Shown: positions 61,594 to 64,000 of the stretch, in pieces | Position numbering within the stretch: position 1 is the stretch's first letter | How the letters are laid out: each line of letters starts with the position of its first letter | Origin: Aquimarina spongiae | GTDB taxonomy: Bacteria > Bacteroidota > Bacteroidia > Flavobacteriales > Flavobacteriaceae | DNA length: 64,000 bases | NCBI RefSeq assembly: GCF_900141785.1 | Contig: NZ_FQYP01000014.1 | Location: 23,948 to 87,947 of the forward strand | Direction: 5' to 3' | Position numbers and translations under genes: made by a program | The notes under the pieces: generated by a model | Told to the model about the DNA's origin: nothing | The model's database searches: none | The model's input: only the letters and a program-made list of their open reading frames with translations

Positions 61594-64000
61594 TTAATTT
61601 GGTATTGCTTGTTTAGTATGCTTTATTTCTTTTTTATTGCCATCAATTTCAAAAAATAAAGACCCCGGATTATTTCCATAAATATAACGAGTTGGTAGGT
61701 TCATCTCTCTTCTAAAATTATTTACTCTATCAACTGTTGGGCCCGTCTCATTTGCTCTTCTGCTTCCTCTTGGATCTGGAAAAACGTTATTCATATCTTT
61801 TTCATTTTTGTCCTTCTTAGTTTTGAAATAATTCGCACCTATTCTGGTATGAAGTGATTCGTGTAAAAAAACCATTCCAACTCCTGATGTTTTAGAATCT
61901 AATTTCTCTTCTTCCAATGCTTTTCCCATTCCATAAATTTGTTCCGCGTTGAGGAATATTTTATTACTAGGAGCCCCATTAGTTCCTCTATTAGTTCTAC
62001 TAACTTCAATTGTTTCCTCTGACACTAGTAAATACCCAATATAAGAACTTGCACTATCACTTTTTTTGCAATCTTCTTTACAACCTTCACTTGATAAAAT
62101 AGTTTTTCCTGTTTTACCATTAAAATTTGTTGTAATCTTTTCACCTGAAATTTCAGATAATTCAGCCATTAAATTTATCAACAACCAAGTATCCTCTTTA
62201 GTCCCCCCTTTGACTAAATTGGTAACATCAACTTCTCTACCATCCGGGTCTATGAAAAATATGGGGTTATTAAAAGAATAGTTAAATAATGATTTGTCAT
62301 AATACTTTTCTGCTAATGGATCCAAATTCATCCATCTTCCTAGCTCTGGATTATAATTACGGGCTGTAATATCAATCCAACCCAATCCGATCTCATCTTG
62401 CTCTTCTTTGTTGGTAAATCCATACACATGGTTTCTACCTCTAAGAACCTCATTATACCCCTTGTGTGTTAATCCAAAAGGATAATAATTTTTTTCTTGT
62501 ATGATCTCATTCTGGGTAATTGCACCATCTTTGTTAGCATCCTTGTAGGATAATCTAATATTTTCCAGGTGATCTTTAAACTGATAGACATACTTATACC
62601 CATCGGCTTCTTTTTCTACAATCCCTTCAGCTTGGTTAAAGAACTCCAGGTTTCCGTTTTTGTATACATAGTTACCTGCATACTCGGTTGTTATAGAACT
62701 TCCCTCTGTTACGATCTTTTTTTGTTTCGCTCCAGTGGCGTCGTAAATATAAGCAATTGTTCCTGTACCCTCACTATTGCTAATCGAAACTGTTTCTGGT
62801 AAGTTTAAGTGATTATAGGTAATCGATGAGATTCCTTTGTTACGGTCTATGATCATATTGCCATTATCGTCATACTCAAAATCATCATTGGTATTGGTGC
62901 CATCTTTAAAACCGTAATCTTTGTTTCCGGTATCTGTTACTTTTAGAAGTTTGTTACCGCTATCATAGTCATAGGCTAATACATCCATATTGCCATAACT
63001 TGCACCGTTCTGCCAACCGTTTCTAGCTAAGTATTCTATATTCCCCATCTTATCGTAGGTAATACTAGACACTACATATTTGTTATCATTATCGGTAGCT
63101 GCTATAAATCGGTTTAAGGCATCATAACGATATCCATAGGCTCTTTTGGTATTATCATTGGCCGTTCTCCAAATCGTCTCACTAATGTTTCCATTGTATA
63201 ACTTACTTGCATACAAGTTCTCTGTGGTAGTATTGTAATTGATCCCAAAGGCAAATAGATCATCTCCTAGGTTATTGGGATCATTGATTGTTTTTAACCA
63301 TCCCCTGATGTTGTAGGTGTAGTCTACTTGCTGTAACCCTTCAGCTCCGCTCAGGGTTCCTTGGGTGCTGAGCGTAGTCGAAGTACCGCCCACTTTCTTG
63401 CTGACCAATTGCCCTAACTCATCATAGGTGTTGTTTACAATCAACTCTACATCCTGATCATTGATCTTTTGGGTTTGGGTAAGCAGTCTCCCTGTATGAT
63501 CATAGGTAAAGGTATCTACGGTGATCAAAGGAGTACTTCCATTTTTAACATGGGACGTAGTCGTCTCTTCTACTCTACCAGTAAAGTCAAGTTTCATCGA
63601 AGTCTTATCAATCGTACTTAAGTAATGGTTTCTACTCCCTATCCAAATCGCTCTTCCTTTATTGTCATAAGCCGTAACTGTAGTAATCCAGTTATTGGTA
63701 TCCAATACTCTTACCTTGGTCCCTGTAGGTAAACTTCTTACTTGATCTGTAGTCGTTACCCCGTATACAGTTGCTGGCTTGTCCATACCATGACGATCAA
63801 AATTGTAATCATCATAATAATTGATCGTATGGATTTCTGCAATCCCTTGTGGGATGGCATTGTTACTATAATATATCGTGGTACCCGCTATAGTTTGTGC
63901 ACTGCTTTGTTTGCTTTCATGTTGGGTGTACACAACCGTGTTATCTGCAGATTCTTGCATAGGGATACGGCCACTACTATTACCAATCAATCCCGTATAC
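61594..64000 (-). CDS. RHS repeat-associated core protein with HExxH C-terminal domain (5' end outside window)
   Basis: The frame is open through the right edge; the upstream codons continue as YTG into a block homologous to GRIAYTGK of the RHS protein at 46037-50779, so this is the C-terminal ~800 residues of a larger protein. YD repeats include stretches nearly identical to the other RHS protein (NTYDELGQLVSKKVGG, GDDLFAFGINYNT). The core has QFKDHLENIRLSYKDANKDG, YPFGLTHKGYNE, ARNYNPELGRWMNLDPLAEK and NNPIFFIDPDG. The last ~215 residues are the variable toxin-type part, with HESLH (61849-61863) in GMVFLHESLHTRIGANYF. A lipoprotein gene follows after 10 bases. Confidence 0.9.
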   Translation of the reverse strand, partial: YTGLIGNSSGRIPMQESADNTVVYTQHESKQSSAQTIAGTTIYYSNNAIPQGIAEIHTINYYDDYNFDRHGMDKPATVYGVTTTDQVRSLPTGTKVRVLDTNNWITTVTAYDNKGRAIWIGSRNHYLSTIDKTSMKLDFTGRVEETTTSHVKNGSTPLITVDTFTYDHTGRLLTQTQKINDQDVELIVNNTYDELGQLVSKKVGGTSTTLSTQGTLSGAEGLQQVDYTYNIRGWLKTINDPNNLGDDLFAFGINYNTTTENLYASKLYNGNISETIWRTANDNTKRAYGYRYDALNRFIAATDNDNKYVVSSITYDKMGNIEYLARNGWQNGASYGNMDVLAYDYDSGNKLLKVTDTGNKDYGFKDGTNTNDDFEYDDNGNMIIDRNKGISSITYNHLNLPETVSISNSEGTGTIAYIYDATGAKQKKIVTEGSSITTEYAGNYVYKNGNLEFFNQAEGIVEKEADGYKYVYQFKDHLENIRLSYKDANKDGAITQNEIIQEKNYYPFGLTHKGYNEVLRGRNHVYGFTNKEEQDEIGLGWIDITARNYNPELGRWMNLDPLAEKYYDKSLFNYSFNNPIFFIDPDGREVDVTNLVKGGTKEDTWLLINLMAELSEISGEKITTNFNGKTGKTILSSEGCKEDCKKSDSASSYIGYLLVSEETIEVSRTNRGTNGAPSNKIFLNAEQIYGMGKALEEEKLDSKTSGVGMVFLHESLHTRIGANYFKTKKDKNEKDMNNVFPDPRGSRRANETGPTVDRVNNFRREMNLPTRYIYGNNPGSLFFEIDGNKKEIKHTKQAIPN
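63339..63383. repeat. Palindromic repeat inserted in frame in the RHS gene
   Basis: Arms CTTCAGCTCCGCTCAG (63339-63354) and CTGAGCGTAGTCGAAG (63368-63383) match at 13 of 16 positions around a 13-base loop. The sequence is of the CTTCGACTxCGCTCAG type that is dispersed in flavobacterial genomes. It codes for TTLSTQGTLSGAEG in the RHS protein; the other RHS protein has an unrelated-looking 11-residue segment at the same place. Confidence 0.55.

Noticed and set aside
63988..63990. TTG as start codon of the last RHS gene
   Set aside because: The frame continues upstream to the window edge with residues that match the other RHS protein, so the true start lies outside the window.
1..64000. tRNA and rRNA genes
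   Set aside because: I looked on both strands for T-arm words of the GGTTCGAATCC type and for rRNA conserved words and saw no convincing candidate. A covariance search would settle it.

Overview
The window looks like chromosome of a marine Bacteroidota, most likely a Flavobacteriaceae member close to Aquimarina or its relatives. Four things point there: low G+C; promoters of the TTG-N17-23-TAnnTTTG type instead of sigma70 boxes; type IX secretion sorting domains at the ends of two surface proteins; and lineage-typical families (DUF4286, DUF4199, DUF6428, DUF6443/RHS proteins, BspA-like repeats, TPR regulators with LuxR or AraC output domains, a fused OlsF-like acyltransferase). I saw no tRNA, rRNA, CRISPR array or prophage.

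Layout. 1-3500: the N-terminal half of an RHS/YD-repeat-associated secreted protein running off the left edge, and an outer-membrane beta-barrel protein. 3900-15950 (plus strand): housekeeping and metabolism, with serS, a TPR protein, DUF4286, rsmA, mgtE, a thioesterase/cupin pair, a membrane M48 peptidase, a Tat-type Gfo/Idh/MocA oxidoreductase and an SLC13 transporter; a small cysteine-rich peptide lies on the minus strand at 9849-10040. 16000-27540 (minus): a surface block with a FN3-like lipoprotein, a 2229-residue BspA/DUF285 protein secreted by T9SS, a TPR-LuxR regulator and a repetitive T9SS fibre-like protein. 27720-33600 (plus): a dehydrogenase, an HD phosphohydrolase, small DUF proteins and an arsR-DUF6428-GNAT-arsC operon with no efflux pump. 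33600-40480 (minus): two MscS channels, a CarboxypepD_reg-like protein, the OlsF-like acyltransferase, aspartate kinase and a GNAT.

40650-45600: fbp, then a compact four-gene operon of a coiled-coil protein, a protein with a roadblock/longin-like domain, a Rab/Ras-like small GTPase and a hybrid histidine kinase, with a convergent TerB-like gene. This is the best candidate here for an undescribed bacterial system: a eukaryote-style GTPase switch coupled to two-component signalling.

45600-64000: a polymorphic-toxin-like region on the minus strand. It holds an RHS gene pair (50816-55240 and 46037-50779), a divergent TPR-AraC regulator followed by a lanthipeptide-like small peptide, a series of small immunity-like genes (including an adenylate-kinase-like protein without its P-loop and a DUF2750 protein), a REP-associated tyrosine transposase framed by inverted REP hairpins, a lipoprotein, and the C-terminal part of another RHS protein ending in an HExxH metallopeptidase-like domain. 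REP-like hairpins sit directly after several of the stop codons. Many start codons were moved to internal ATGs because the longest reading frame begins at a TTG inside a promoter or inside a REP hairpin.
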